The notes beneath the pieces are model-generated. The model was not told the origin of the DNA. It ran no database searches and worked only from the letters and a program-made list of their open reading frames with translations. 64,000 nucleotides of DNA from Ramlibacter sp. (lineage in GTDB: Bacteria > Pseudomonadota > Gammaproteobacteria > Burkholderiales > Burkholderiaceae_C). The stretch lies in NCBI GenBank assembly GCA_021323335.1, contig JAJTCN010000001.1:186001-250000 (forward strand). The letters are read 5' to 3'. Every line of letters starts with the position of its first letter. Positions within the stretch are counted from its first letter, which is position 1. Of this stretch, positions 55,219 to 64,000 are shown one piece after another. Made by a program: the position numbers and the translations under genes.

Positions 55219-56626
55219 ACCCCGGTTGCAGCGCAAGCTGCTGGCCTGGCTGCTCGGTCCGTTGATGCTGCTGCTGGTGCTGGACACCGCGGCTGCTTAC
55301 TGGACGTCCCGACGTTTCGTCAACATTGCCTACGACCGCGCCCTGCACGAGATCGCGCGCGAGATCGTGATGCACGTGAAGGGGGGCGAATCGCAGCCGC
55401 GGCTGGAGCTGTCGCAAACGGCCGCCGACATCCTGCTGATGGATGCCGACGACCGCCTGTACTTTCGCGTCGACGCCGGCAACGGCGCGATGCTGGGTGG
55501 GGACATCGGGATGCCGCCGCCGTCGGCCGTGCCCGTCGACGCGGGCGGCAACGGCAACGCGCGCTTCTTCGAAAGTACGCTGCGGGGCGAGCCGGTGCGC
55601 ATGGTCAGCGCGCGCATGCCGATCAACGAGACGGCGGGGGCGCCGGTGGTGCACGTACAGGTGGCCGAAACCCTGAACAAGCGGTCCCGGCTGGCGTGGG
55701 AGGTGGTCGCCAGCGTGGTGTTGCCGCAGCTGTTGTTGATCGTGATGGCCGCCATCGTGGTCTGGCTCGGCGTCTCTCGCGGCCTCGACCCGCTCAAGCG
55801 CCTGCGCAGCGCGGTCTCGGACCGCTCGCACCTGGACCTGAGTCCGATCGACACCCACGACGTTCCCGGCGAGGTGCGACCGCTGGTGGACGAAGTCAAC
55901 GACCTGATGGCGCGCCTGAGCAGGACCTTCGATTTCCAGAACCGGTTCGTGGCCGACGCCGCCCACCAGCTGAAGACGCCGGTGAGCGGCCTGAAGGCGC
56001 AGATCGAGCTGGCACTGCGCGAGAACGATCCCGACCGGGTACGGCATTCGCTCGCGCAGCTGTACCTCAGCGCCGATCGCCTGTCGCGGCTCGTGCGCCA
56101 GCTGCTGTCCCTGGCCCGCAACGAACCCGGCGCGCTGGACACGGTGCAATTGCAGCCGCTCGACCTGAACGCGTTCGCGCTGGAAGTGAGCATGGAGTGG
56201 GTGCCGCATGCCATCAAGCGCGACATCGACCTGGGATTCGAGGGCGTGGAGCATCCGCTCGTGATCGATGCGGATCGCGACCGCCTGCGCGAATTGATCA
56301 ACAACCTGATCGACAACGCCATCCGCTACAGCCAGACGGGTGGCCGTGTCACCGTGCGCGCGGCCACCACCGCCGACGGCCAGTACGGCCTGGCCATCAG
56401 CGACGACGGCCCCAGCATCCCGGTGGCCGAGCGGCAGCGCATTTTCGAACGCTTCCATCGCCTGCTGGGCACGCACGAAGACGGCAGCGGCCTCGGACTG
56501 GCCATCGTCAGCGAGATCGCCACGCTGCACGGCGCCCGGATCTCGCTGGAGGAAGACGTCGACGGGGTGGGCAACACCTTCAGCGTGTTCTTCCGGCCGC
56601 GACGGGACGGCAGCCCGGCGCCGTAA
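55205..56626 (+). CDS. Sensor histidine kinase (TctE-like)
   Basis: 'FVADAAHQLKTPVSGLKAQIELALRE', 'LIDNAIRYSQTGGRVTVRA', 'EDGSGLGLAIVSEIA'; overlaps the upstream regulator gene. Confidence 0.93.
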   Translation: MRRAEPRLQRKLLAWLLGPLMLLLVLDTAAAYWTSRRFVNIAYDRALHEIAREIVMHVKGGESQPRLELSQTAADILLMDADDRLYFRVDAGNGAMLGGDIGMPPPSAVPVDAGGNGNARFFESTLRGEPVRMVSARMPINETAGAPVVHVQVAETLNKRSRLAWEVVASVVLPQLLLIVMAAIVVWLGVSRGLDPLKRLRSAVSDRSHLDLSPIDTHDVPGEVRPLVDEVNDLMARLSRTFDFQNRFVADAAHQLKTPVSGLKAQIELALRENDPDRVRHSLAQLYLSADRLSRLVRQLLSLARNEPGALDTVQLQPLDLNAFALEVSMEWVPHAIKRDIDLGFEGVEHPLVIDADRDRLRELINNLIDNAIRYSQTGGRVTVRAATTADGQYGLAISDDGPSIPVAERQRIFERFHRLLGTHEDGSGLGLAIVSEIATLHGARISLEEDVDGVGNTFSVFFRPRRDGSPAP

Positions 56627-56689
56627 GCTGGCCGACAGCTCGCGTTCAAGCAGCCGACAGCGGAACACCGGGCTCCTGTCAGCGCGCAC

Positions 56690-56745
56690 TCCTAGCCTCG
56701 GGGCATCGGGACCACACGGTCCCCGAAACCCAAGAAGCTAGGAGA
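56690..56745 (+). promoter_or_regulatory. Structured 5' leader of terC sequestering its Shine-Dalgarno
   Basis: TCCTAGC (56690-56696) perfectly complementary to GCTAGGA (56737-56743), which contains the SD; internal perfect hairpin GGGACC-ACAC-GGTCCC (56708-56723). Confidence 0.5.
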
Positions 56746-56750
56746 CACCC

Positions 56751-57446
56751 ATGGCCTTCCTCTCGAGTCCGGAGTTCTGGATCGCGCTGTCCCAGATCAT
56801 CCTGATCAACATCGTGCTGTCCGGCGACAATGCGGTGGTCATCGCGCTGGCCTGCCGCTCGCTGCCGCCGCGGCAGCAGAAGAAGGCGATCATCTTCGGC
56901 TCGGTCGGCGCGATCCTGCTGCGCGTCGTCCTGACCTTCTTCGCCGTCTATCTGCTCACGCAGCCCTACCTCAAGCTGGTGGGCGCGGCGCTGCTGCTGT
57001 GGATCGGCGTCGGCCTGCTCAAGGGCGATGACGGCGAGGAAGAGATGGAGGGCCACTCGAACCTGGCCTCGGCGATCAAGACCATCGTCATAGCCGATCT
57101 GGTGATGAGCCTGGACAACGTGATCGGGGTCGCCGCCGCGGCCAAGGGCAACGTGCCCTTGCTGGTGTTCGGCCTGGTGATCAGCATTCCGCTGATCATC
57201 TTCGGCAGCACCCTCATCCTGAAACTGATGAATCGCTTCCCGGTGATCATCACCATCGGCGCCGCGCTCCTGGGCTGGGTTGCCGGCGAGATGACGCTGA
57301 CGGACCCCGCGCTCCACGATTTCGTCGAGAAGCACCATTCCCTGCACAACATCCTGCCCGCTCTGGGCGCTGCGACCGTGGTGGCGGTCGGCAAGTGGAT
57401 GGGGCGCGTCTCCGAGCCGGTCACCGCCAACCAGCCTGCTGCCTGA
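56751..57446 (+). CDS. TerC family integral membrane protein
   Basis: 'LSQIILINIVLSGDNAVVIALACRSLPPRQQKKAIIFGSVGAILLRVVLTFFAVYLL...IVIADLVMSLDNVIGVAAAAKGN'. Confidence 0.93.
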   Translation: MAFLSSPEFWIALSQIILINIVLSGDNAVVIALACRSLPPRQQKKAIIFGSVGAILLRVVLTFFAVYLLTQPYLKLVGAALLLWIGVGLLKGDDGEEEMEGHSNLASAIKTIVIADLVMSLDNVIGVAAAAKGNVPLLVFGLVISIPLIIFGSTLILKLMNRFPVIITIGAALLGWVAGEMTLTDPALHDFVEKHHSLHNILPALGAATVVAVGKWMGRVSEPVTANQPAA

Positions 57447-57455
57447 GGAGTTGCC

Positions 57456-57884
57456 ATGAGACAAGTGCTGATCCCCATCGATCCGTCCAATGAGGCGCGC
57501 ACGCGTTCGGCCGTGGCCGAGGTCGTGGCGCTGCATCGCGCGGAGCCCATCGGCGTGCGCTTGCTGCGGGTGCAGCCGCGGTTGTCGGGCGATGTTGCGA
57601 TGTTCTTCGGGACGCAGGAGCTGCACCGGCTGCAGTCCCAGGCCGGCGCGGAAGACCTGCAGTTCGCCGAGGGCCTCCTGGCCAAAGCCGGAGTCCCGTT
57701 CACCAGCAGCGTGCTGGTGGGGCGAAGCGCCGAAACCATCGCCCGGGCGGCGCGTGAATTCGGCTGCGACCGCATCGTCTTCGGCGACGAGGGCAAGAGC
57801 CTGGCCACCAGGGTGTTCGGCTCGCTGGCTGGGCAGGTGCGGCACCTGCTCGATCCTGCCGAGGCGCAGGTCCTCGGGTCCTGA
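57456..57884 (+). CDS. Universal stress protein family protein
   Basis: 'MRQVLIPIDPSNEARTRSAVAEVVALHRAEPIGVRLLRVQP...VGRSAETIARAAREFGCDRIVFGDEG'. Confidence 0.85.
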   Translation: MRQVLIPIDPSNEARTRSAVAEVVALHRAEPIGVRLLRVQPRLSGDVAMFFGTQELHRLQSQAGAEDLQFAEGLLAKAGVPFTSSVLVGRSAETIARAAREFGCDRIVFGDEGKSLATRVFGSLAGQVRHLLDPAEAQVLGS

Positions 57885-57964
57885 GGCGGGCGGTCGGGAA
57901 ACACCCGGCTGCATCCGGGACCGGGCTGCGGCAAGATGACCGTTGGCCCGGACCTGGAGAAACC

Positions 57965-59416
57965 TTGAACGCAGACGAACTGCTGGCGCTCGACGCCGGC
58001 GCGCTGTCGCGTCGCATCGCGGCACGCGAGATATCGAGCCGCGAGCTGATGCGGGCGTCGCTCGACCGCATCGCCGCGCTCAACCCATTGCACAACGCCA
58101 TCGTTTCGCTGCGCGACGCCGATGCCCTGCTGCGGGAAGCGGATGCGCGCGACGCCGCCCTGGCGCGCGGCGAGCCGCCGGGGTGGATGCACGGCTTTCC
58201 GATCGCGGTGAAGGACCTGAGCGATGCCGAAGGCCTGCCCACCACGCAGGGTTCGACGGCGGTCGGGATGCGCATCGCGCGTTCGGACGCCCTGTTCGTG
58301 CAGCGCATGAAACGCGCTGGCGCCATCGTCATCGGCAAGACCAACACGCCGGAATTCGGCCTGGGCTCGCATACCTTCAACGAGGTCTTCGGCCTCACGC
58401 GCAATGCGTGGCAGCCGGACAGGTCGGCTGGCGGCAGCAGCGGCGGCGCGGCCGTCGCGCTGGCGCTCGGCATGGTGCCCGTGGCGGACGGCAGCGACTT
58501 CATGGGCTCGCTGCGCAACCCCGCTGCCTTCAACAACGTGGTCGGCTTTCGTCCTTCGCGCGGGCGCGTGCCGGCGGTGCCCGCCGAGGACTTGTTCTAC
58601 GCCCAGCTCGGCACCGAGGGTCCGATGGCCCGCACCACCGAAGACGTGGCTCGGCTGCTCTGCACCCTGGGCGGCTGGGACGCCCGCGCGCCCCTGTCGC
58701 TGGCGGATGCCCTGCCCGATGCCGCGGCGGCCGATCCCATCGGCGTGAAGCCCGGCAAGCGCATCGGCTGGCTCGGCAGCCTCTGGCCCGACCTGCCGCT
58801 GGAGCCTGGCATCCGCGAGCTCTGCGAGAGCGGCTTGCGCCAGCTGCAGCAGGCCGGATATTCCGTGGAGCCCTGCACGCTCGGCGTGCCGCGCGATGCG
58901 GCGTGGACCGCGTGGCTGCGGCTGCGCCAGATGCTGACGGGCGGCAAGCTCAAGGCCATCTATGCGCAGACGGAACTGCGGGCCCGCATGAAGCCGGAAG
59001 CGCAGTGGGAAGTGGAGCAAAGCCTGCAGCTCACCGGGGCGCAACTGCAGGAAGCATCGGTGCTGCGCTCGGCGGTGTACCGTGCTTTCCTCGACCTGTT
59101 CGACCGCTTCGATTACCTCGCCGCGCCGAGCGCGCAGGTCTTCCCCTTCGATGCGCAGCTGCGCTGGCCGCAGTCCATCGCCGGCGTTCCGATGGACACC
59201 TACCACCGCTGGATGGAGATCGTGGCGCCGTTCACGCTGGCCGGGCTGCCGGTGGTGAGCGTTCCGGTCGGCTTCGACGCCCGCGGCCTGCCCATGGGCA
59301 TGCAGCTCGCCGGCCCGGCGCGCGCCGACCTGCCGGTGCTGGCGCTGGCGCGCGCGTTCGAAGCCATTGCGCCGTGGAGCCAGCGGCGGCCGCCCGCACT
59401 GGCAGCGCCGGCGTGA
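57965..59416 (+). CDS. Amidase (amidase signature family)
   Basis: 'GWMHGFPIAVKDLSDAEGLPTTQGS...GAIVIGKTNTPEFGLGSHTFNEVFGLTRNAWQPDRSAGGSSGGAAVALALGMVPVADGSDFMGSLRNPAAFNNVVGFRPS'. Confidence 0.92.
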   Translation: MNADELLALDAGALSRRIAAREISSRELMRASLDRIAALNPLHNAIVSLRDADALLREADARDAALARGEPPGWMHGFPIAVKDLSDAEGLPTTQGSTAVGMRIARSDALFVQRMKRAGAIVIGKTNTPEFGLGSHTFNEVFGLTRNAWQPDRSAGGSSGGAAVALALGMVPVADGSDFMGSLRNPAAFNNVVGFRPSRGRVPAVPAEDLFYAQLGTEGPMARTTEDVARLLCTLGGWDARAPLSLADALPDAAAADPIGVKPGKRIGWLGSLWPDLPLEPGIRELCESGLRQLQQAGYSVEPCTLGVPRDAAWTAWLRLRQMLTGGKLKAIYAQTELRARMKPEAQWEVEQSLQLTGAQLQEASVLRSAVYRAFLDLFDRFDYLAAPSAQVFPFDAQLRWPQSIAGVPMDTYHRWMEIVAPFTLAGLPVVSVPVGFDARGLPMGMQLAGPARADLPVLALARAFEAIAPWSQRRPPALAAPA

Positions 59417-59463
59417 GCAAAGACGGCACAATGCCGGATTCGCAAAACGCAGGAGACAACACC

Positions 59464-60441
59464 ATGAACAAACGCCACTGGTTGCGCTGGGCCCTCGTGG
59501 CCTCGGCCGCGACGATCGCCACCGTCCCCACCCTCGCGCAGGACTTCCCGCCGAAGAAGGCAGTGACCATGATGGTCGGTTTCGCGCCCGGCGGCGCCGC
59601 CGATGCCGCCGCCCGCCTGATGGCCAAGAAGCTGGGCGAGAACATCGGCCAGACGATCATCGTCGACAACAAGGCGGGCGCCGGCGGCAACATCGCGCAC
59701 CAGCTGGTGGCGAACGGCCCCGCCGACGGCTCGATGATCCTGCTGGGTTCGATCGGCCCGCTGACGATCGCGCCGCACATGATGAAGTTGCCGTACGACC
59801 CGTTCAAGGACCTCGCGCCCCTGTCCGGCGGCGTGTACTTCCCGAACGTGCTGGTCGTCAACTCCAATTCCGGCATCAAGACGCTGGCCGACTTCGTCGC
59901 CGCCGCGCGCAAGCAGAAGGACGCCGTCAGCTTCGCCTCCACCGGCTCGGGCTCGGCCTCGCACCTGACCGGCGAGCTGTTCGCGCTGCAGATCAAGGCC
60001 GACATGCTGCACGTGCCGTACAAGGGCGGCGCCCCGGCCATGCAGGACCTGCTGGCCAGCCGCTTCACCGGCTACTTCGCCGCGCCGCCGACGGCGCTGC
60101 CGCACCTCGAGACCGGCAAGCTGACGCCGCTGGCGACCACCGGCCTGACGCGGCCGTCGTACATGCCCAACATCCCCACGGTGGCGGAATCGGGCTACCC
60201 CGGTTTCGAGGCGCTGAACTGGTATGCCTTCGTCGCCTCGGCCAAGACGCCGGCGCCCATTCTCGACCGCTGGAACCAGGAGATCGTGAAGGTGCTGCGC
60301 GATCCGGAAGTGCGCGACGCCCTCACCAAGCTCGGCCTCACGCCGCATCCGACTTCGCGCGCGGAACTCACCGCCTTCATGACGAAGGAGTCCACCAAGT
60401 GGGGTGCCATTGTGCGCGAGCGCAAGATCGCCGCCGAGTAG
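59464..60441 (+). CDS. Bug/TctC family tripartite tricarboxylate transporter substrate-binding protein
   Basis: Signal peptide; 'MMVGFAPGGAADAAARLMAKKLGENIGQTIIVDNKAGAGGNIAHQLVANGPADGSMILLGS...LHVPYKGGAPAMQDLL'. Confidence 0.93.
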   Translation: MNKRHWLRWALVASAATIATVPTLAQDFPPKKAVTMMVGFAPGGAADAAARLMAKKLGENIGQTIIVDNKAGAGGNIAHQLVANGPADGSMILLGSIGPLTIAPHMMKLPYDPFKDLAPLSGGVYFPNVLVVNSNSGIKTLADFVAAARKQKDAVSFASTGSGSASHLTGELFALQIKADMLHVPYKGGAPAMQDLLASRFTGYFAAPPTALPHLETGKLTPLATTGLTRPSYMPNIPTVAESGYPGFEALNWYAFVASAKTPAPILDRWNQEIVKVLRDPEVRDALTKLGLTPHPTSRAELTAFMTKESTKWGAIVRERKIAAE

Positions 60442-60460
60442 CCGCACCGGGACCTTTCGC

Positions 60461-61801
60461 ATGGATGCGATAGCGATCGGTTGCGGCGCCGGGTTTTCCG
60501 GTGACCGCGTGGATGCCGCCGCGCCGGTGGTCCGCACGCTGGTGGAGCGGGGCGGGCCGGCCGCGCTGATCTTCGAGAACCTGGCCGAGCGCACGCTGGC
60601 GCTGCAGCACCTGGCGCGCCGCTCCGACCCCGCCCTGGGCTACGAGCCCGCGCTGGTGCAGGAGCTCGAGCCGGTGCTGGCGGACTGCCTGCGCCACGGC
60701 ATCACCATCGTCGGCAACTTCGGCGCCGCCAATCCGCGCGGCGCCGCCGGCGTGATCCGCCGCCTCGCCGCGCAGTTGAACCTGCCCGCGCCGCGCGTGG
60801 CGGTGGTGGAGGGCGACGACCTCTCGGACGCGCGCGGCCAGTCGCTCATGCGCGCGCACCTGGAGGGGGGCTTCGATGCCGAACGCTTCGTCTGCGCCAA
60901 CGCCTACCAGGGCGCGATGGAGATCGCCGCCGCCATCCGCGCCGGCGCGCAGGTGGTGGTGACGGGTCGAGTGGCGGATCCGTCGCTGGTGCTCGGGCCG
61001 GCCCTGGCGCACCACGGCTGGGCCGCGGACGACTGGGACGCGCTGGCTGGCGCCACCATGGCCGGCCACCTGCTGGAATGCGGCGCACAGGTCACCGGCG
61101 GCTATTTCGCCGACCCCGGGCGCAAGGACGTCGCGGGGCTGGAGAACGTCGGCTACCCGATCGCGGAAGTCGCCGGCGACGGCAGCTGCGTGGTCACCAA
61201 GCCGGGCGGCACCGGCGGGGTGGTCGACTGCCGCACGGTGAAGGAACAACTGCTGTACGAAGTGCACGACCCCGCTGGCTACCTGACGCCGGACGTCGTC
61301 GCGGACATCACGCAAGCGAACGTCACGCAGGTGGGACCCGACCGGGTCCGGCTGGACGGCGTGAAGGGCCACCCGCGCACGCCGACGCTCAAGGCGCTGG
61401 CGTTCTTCGACGGCGGCTGGCTGGGCGAAGCCGAGATCTCGTATGCGGGACCGAATGCGGAAGCGCGCGCGCGGCTGGCGATGGACATCCTGCGCAAGCG
61501 CCTGGGCGGCGAACTCGCCCTGCGCTGCGACCTGATCGGCGTGGCCAGCATCTTCGGCGACGACGGCAACCGCATGCTCGACGGCGTGGCGCGCGGCGCG
61601 GCGACGGACGTGCGCCTGCGGGTTGCGGCCAGGCACGCATCGCAGGGCGCGATCGACCGGCTGCTGCGCGAGGTGACGGCGCTGTGGACCTGCGGGCCGG
61701 CCGGCGGCGGCGGCGCCCGCGGCAGCAAGCGGCAACGCCTGTCCAGCCGCTCCTGCCTGCTGCCGCGCGAGCTGGCGCCGGCGCGCTTCGAACTGGTGTA
61801 G
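60461..61801 (+). CDS. AtuA-family (DUF1446) protein
   Basis: 'AIAIGCGAGFSGDRVDAAAPVVRTLVERGGPAALIFENLAERTLALQHLARRSDPALGYEPALVQELEPVLADCLRHGITIVGNFGAANP'. Confidence 0.85.
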   Translation: MDAIAIGCGAGFSGDRVDAAAPVVRTLVERGGPAALIFENLAERTLALQHLARRSDPALGYEPALVQELEPVLADCLRHGITIVGNFGAANPRGAAGVIRRLAAQLNLPAPRVAVVEGDDLSDARGQSLMRAHLEGGFDAERFVCANAYQGAMEIAAAIRAGAQVVVTGRVADPSLVLGPALAHHGWAADDWDALAGATMAGHLLECGAQVTGGYFADPGRKDVAGLENVGYPIAEVAGDGSCVVTKPGGTGGVVDCRTVKEQLLYEVHDPAGYLTPDVVADITQANVTQVGPDRVRLDGVKGHPRTPTLKALAFFDGGWLGEAEISYAGPNAEARARLAMDILRKRLGGELALRCDLIGVASIFGDDGNRMLDGVARGAATDVRLRVAARHASQGAIDRLLREVTALWTCGPAGGGGARGSKRQRLSSRSCLLPRELAPARFELV

Positions 61802-61811
61802 GGGACGGCGC

Positions 61812-62129
61812 ATGCGAGACATCCCGCTCTACGACCTGGCCCACGCGCGCACCGGAGACAAGGGCAACCGCATCAACATCAGCCTGGTCGCCTATCGCCC
61901 GGAAGACTTCGCGCTGCTGGTGGAGCAGGTGACGCCGGAAGCCGTGGCGCGCCATTTCGCGCACCGGCAGCCGTCGCAGGTGCTGCGCTACGTGCTGCCG
62001 AAACTCGGCGCCATGAACTTCGTGCTGGACGACGTGCTCGATGGCGGCGTGAACGATTCGCTCAATCTCGACGCCCACGGCAAGGCCCTGTCGTTCCACC
62101 TGCTGGCGATGACGGTGCGGCGCGCCTGA
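61812..62129 (+). CDS. Small protein resembling the C-terminal AtuA-associated domain
   Basis: 'IPLYDLAHARTGDKGNRINISLVAYRPEDFALLVEQVTPEAVARHF...RYVLPKLGAMNFVLDDVLDGGVNDSLNLDAHGKALSFHLLAM'. Confidence 0.85.
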   Translation: MRDIPLYDLAHARTGDKGNRINISLVAYRPEDFALLVEQVTPEAVARHFAHRQPSQVLRYVLPKLGAMNFVLDDVLDGGVNDSLNLDAHGKALSFHLLAMTVRRA

Positions 62130-62533
62130 GGCGCCGCTCGCCGCGCGAAGCGGCGCTGCACCACCAGCTCGATCGCCACGTCGCGCACCAGCGGCTGCAG
62201 CAGCCGCGGCTCGCCCGCGCGCAGCTCGCACTCGATGACCAGGCGGCGCGGCCCGAACCAGCGCGCGTCCACGTTGTCGCACTCGCCCGCGAACACCAGC
62301 TCGGGCCCGACGCTGCGCAGCCAGGCCCAGCGCGTGCGCAGGTACACACCCGTCGCAGACGACTTGCCGTCCGCGGGCAGCGCCCGCACTTCGGCGGCAA
62401 AGGCCTCGTCGGGCGAGGGCGCCTGCGGCTTGAGCAATTCGTGGCGCCAGCGCCAGCCGAACTCGAAGGCCAGCGCCGCCAGGACCAGCAGCATCAGTGC
62501 CAGGGCGGCAGGGTGGAGCTTGTGTAATTTCAC
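61988..62533 (-). CDS. Hypothetical membrane-anchored protein (GTG start)
   Basis: 'VKLHKLHPAALALMLLVLAALAFEFGWRWRHELL...GECDNVDARWFGPRRLVIECELRAGEPRLLQPLVRDVAIELV'; C-terminus runs antisense into the 61812-62129 gene. Confidence 0.6.
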   Translation of the reverse strand: MKLHKLHPAALALMLLVLAALAFEFGWRWRHELLKPQAPSPDEAFAAEVRALPADGKSSATGVYLRTRWAWLRSVGPELVFAGECDNVDARWFGPRRLVIECELRAGEPRLLQPLVRDVAIELVVQRRFARRAAPQARRTVIASRWNDRALPWASRLSESFTPPSSTSSSTKFMAPSFGST

Positions 62534-62659
62534 CGGTGCGGGGCGTGTTGTCGACGGCGCAATGTAACCCCGCCGCCCCGGCTCTTGCAGCGGGCCGCGC
62601 CGAACCCATGTACCGTGCGCAAGGCCCCGTCCCGGGGCCACCCGCAAAGGAATGGCGCG

Positions 62660-62932
62660 ATGCTCAAACGTGTGACCCTGCTCTGGACGGTGCTGCGCGG
62701 CGATGCGCTGCAGCTGTGGGCCGCGCTGCGCCATCCGGGGTCGCCCGGCTGGCTGAAGCTGGGCACCGGCCTGCTGGCGCTCTACGTGCTGTCGCCGATC
62801 GACCTGGTGCCGGACTTCATCCCCTTCGTCGGCGCCATCGACGACATCGTGCTGGTGCCGCTGGCCATCCGCTGGATGCTCAGGCGGCTGCCGCCGCACA
62901 TCGCCGCCGCGGCCGCTGCCCGGCGCCGCTGA
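62660..62932 (+). CDS. YkvA/DUF1232 family small membrane protein
   Basis: 'GWLKLGTGLLALYVLSPIDLVPDFIPFVGAIDDIVLVPLAIRWML'. Confidence 0.93.
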   Translation: MLKRVTLLWTVLRGDALQLWAALRHPGSPGWLKLGTGLLALYVLSPIDLVPDFIPFVGAIDDIVLVPLAIRWMLRRLPPHIAAAAAARRR

Positions 62933-62996
62933 GCCGCACTGCGCGCCCCGGCGGTTGCGGCCCCTACAATCCGGGCCGCAACCCCTGGAGACCACC

Positions 62997-63965
62997 GTGC
63001 GCCGTACTTTCCTGTCCCTGGCCGTCCTCGCGACCGCCGCCATGCTGTCCTCGCCTGCCTTCGCGCAGGCGTATCCGACCAAGCCGATCCGGGCGGTCGT
63101 GCCGTTCGCCGCCGGCAGCGCCACCGACCAGATCGGCCGCGCCTTCGCCAACGAAATGGCCAAGACGCTGGGCCAGCCCATCATCATCGAGAACAAGCCC
63201 GGCGTGAACGGCATGCTCGGCGCGGCGGAAGTCGCCAAGGCCGCGCCGGACGGCTACACGATCCTCATCGGCACCAACAGCACCAATGCCGCGCTGAAAA
63301 GCCTGATGAAGCAACTGCCCTACAACCAGGACACGGCCTTCGCCCCGGTGGCGTACATGGGTTCCGTGCCGCTGATCGTGGCCGTGAACAACGACGTGCC
63401 GGCGAAGAACCTGCGCGACTTCGTGGCGCTGGCCAAGTCCAAGCCGGGCAACGTGACCTTCGCCAGCGCCAGCACCTCGCAGCTGGTGTCCTCCGAGATG
63501 CTCGCCAGCATGACCGGCATCCAGATGACGAACGTGCCGTACAAGAGCGGCCCGGCGGCGATGACGGACCTGATCGGCGGCCAGGTGATGATGTTCACGG
63601 CGGACTTCGCGGTGATGCTGCCGCAGGTCAAGGGCGGCAAGATCCGCGGGCTGGCGGTGACCTCGAAGCAGCGCTCGCCGGCGATTCCGGAGCTGCCGAC
63701 GGTCAACGAGGCGCTCGGCCTGACGGACTATGAGTTGATCGCCTATTTCGCCGTCTTCGCGCCGGCCGGCACGCCGCCCGACATGGTCGCCAAGCTGAAC
63801 CAGGCCGTCAACGCGGCGGCCGCCAGCAAGGAACTGCAGGACAAGTTCGCGCCGATCGGCTTCGCCGTCGAACCCGGCACGCCCGAGGCCCTGGCGCAGC
63901 GCACCCGGCTCGAGACGGCCAAGTGGGCCAAGGCCATCAAGGACGCGAAGATCGAGCCGCAGTGA
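62997..63965 (+). CDS. Bug/TctC family substrate-binding protein
   Basis: GTG start; signal 'VRRTFLSLAVLATAAMLSSPAFAQ', 'YPTKPIRAVVPFAAGSATDQIGRAFANEMAKTLGQPIIIENKPGVNGMLGAAEVAKAAPDGYTILIGTNSTNA'. Confidence 0.93.
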   Translation: MRRTFLSLAVLATAAMLSSPAFAQAYPTKPIRAVVPFAAGSATDQIGRAFANEMAKTLGQPIIIENKPGVNGMLGAAEVAKAAPDGYTILIGTNSTNAALKSLMKQLPYNQDTAFAPVAYMGSVPLIVAVNNDVPAKNLRDFVALAKSKPGNVTFASASTSQLVSSEMLASMTGIQMTNVPYKSGPAAMTDLIGGQVMMFTADFAVMLPQVKGGKIRGLAVTSKQRSPAIPELPTVNEALGLTDYELIAYFAVFAPAGTPPDMVAKLNQAVNAAAASKELQDKFAPIGFAVEPGTPEALAQRTRLETAKWAKAIKDAKIEPQ

Positions 63966-64000
63966 TGCGGCGGCGCGGCTTCCTGGCCGCGCTCCTGGCG
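63965..64000 (+). CDS. Start of next gene, truncated by window edge (signal-peptide-like MRRRGFLAALLA)
   Basis: ATG overlaps the preceding TGA (TGATG). Confidence 0.4.
   Translation, partial: MRRRGFLAALLA

Noticed and set aside
62963-62970. CCTACAAT before the second Bug gene as another member of the CCTACAG motif set
   Set aside because: Better explained as a sigma70-type -10 (TACAAT); it lacks the CAG and the following CCGSCG.
1-64000. CRISPR arrays, tRNA/rRNA genes, prophage or IS transposases
   Set aside because: Scanned for direct-repeat arrays, tRNA-like ends and transposase/integrase motifs in the ORF translations; none were found.

Overview
This 64 kb GC-rich window looks like a chromosomal segment from a beta-proteobacterium (Burkholderiales/Comamonadaceae-like, judged from gene content and protein style only). 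It is densely coding. I saw no rRNA, tRNA, CRISPR array, prophage or transposase. From left to right it contains: (1) a glycan-modification block (giant TPR/multi-glycosyltransferase, methyltransferases, WcbI-like protein, TylF-like methyltransferase, ACP, FkbH-like HAD protein; ~1-9.6 kb); (2) an IclR regulator divergent from an aroQ-TRAP transporter operon; (3) a DUF305 remnant, a DUF2254 protein and a Cys-rich Csp-like copper protein; (4) a nitrosative/redox cluster (DUF488, NsrR-like Rrf2, group III truncated hemoglobin, Fnr-like regulator, hybrid histidine kinase); (5) a six-gene Mrp/Pha cation/H+ antiporter operon; (6) a flavin monooxygenase; (7) a stress-type cluster with BON, Ku and KGG proteins; (8) housekeeping genes (trpS, Sua5-like, PHP phosphatase, rhlE, apaH, hppD); (9) an RTX/beta-helix protein; (10) two-component systems, TerC and a Usp; and (11) an amidase/Bug/AtuA-type block. 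The signals most worth following up are: an SD-sequestering leader upstream of terC; an orphan leftward terminator implying a small intergenic RNA near 30.2-30.4 kb; a symmetric -10/palindrome between trHb and an Fnr-like protein that lacks the central Cys ligand; a recurrent CCTACAG(n)CCGSCG motif upstream of stress-type genes; and an internally deleted DUF305 gene beside a Csp-like gene. All calls come from reading sequence and ORF translations; no database search was run.
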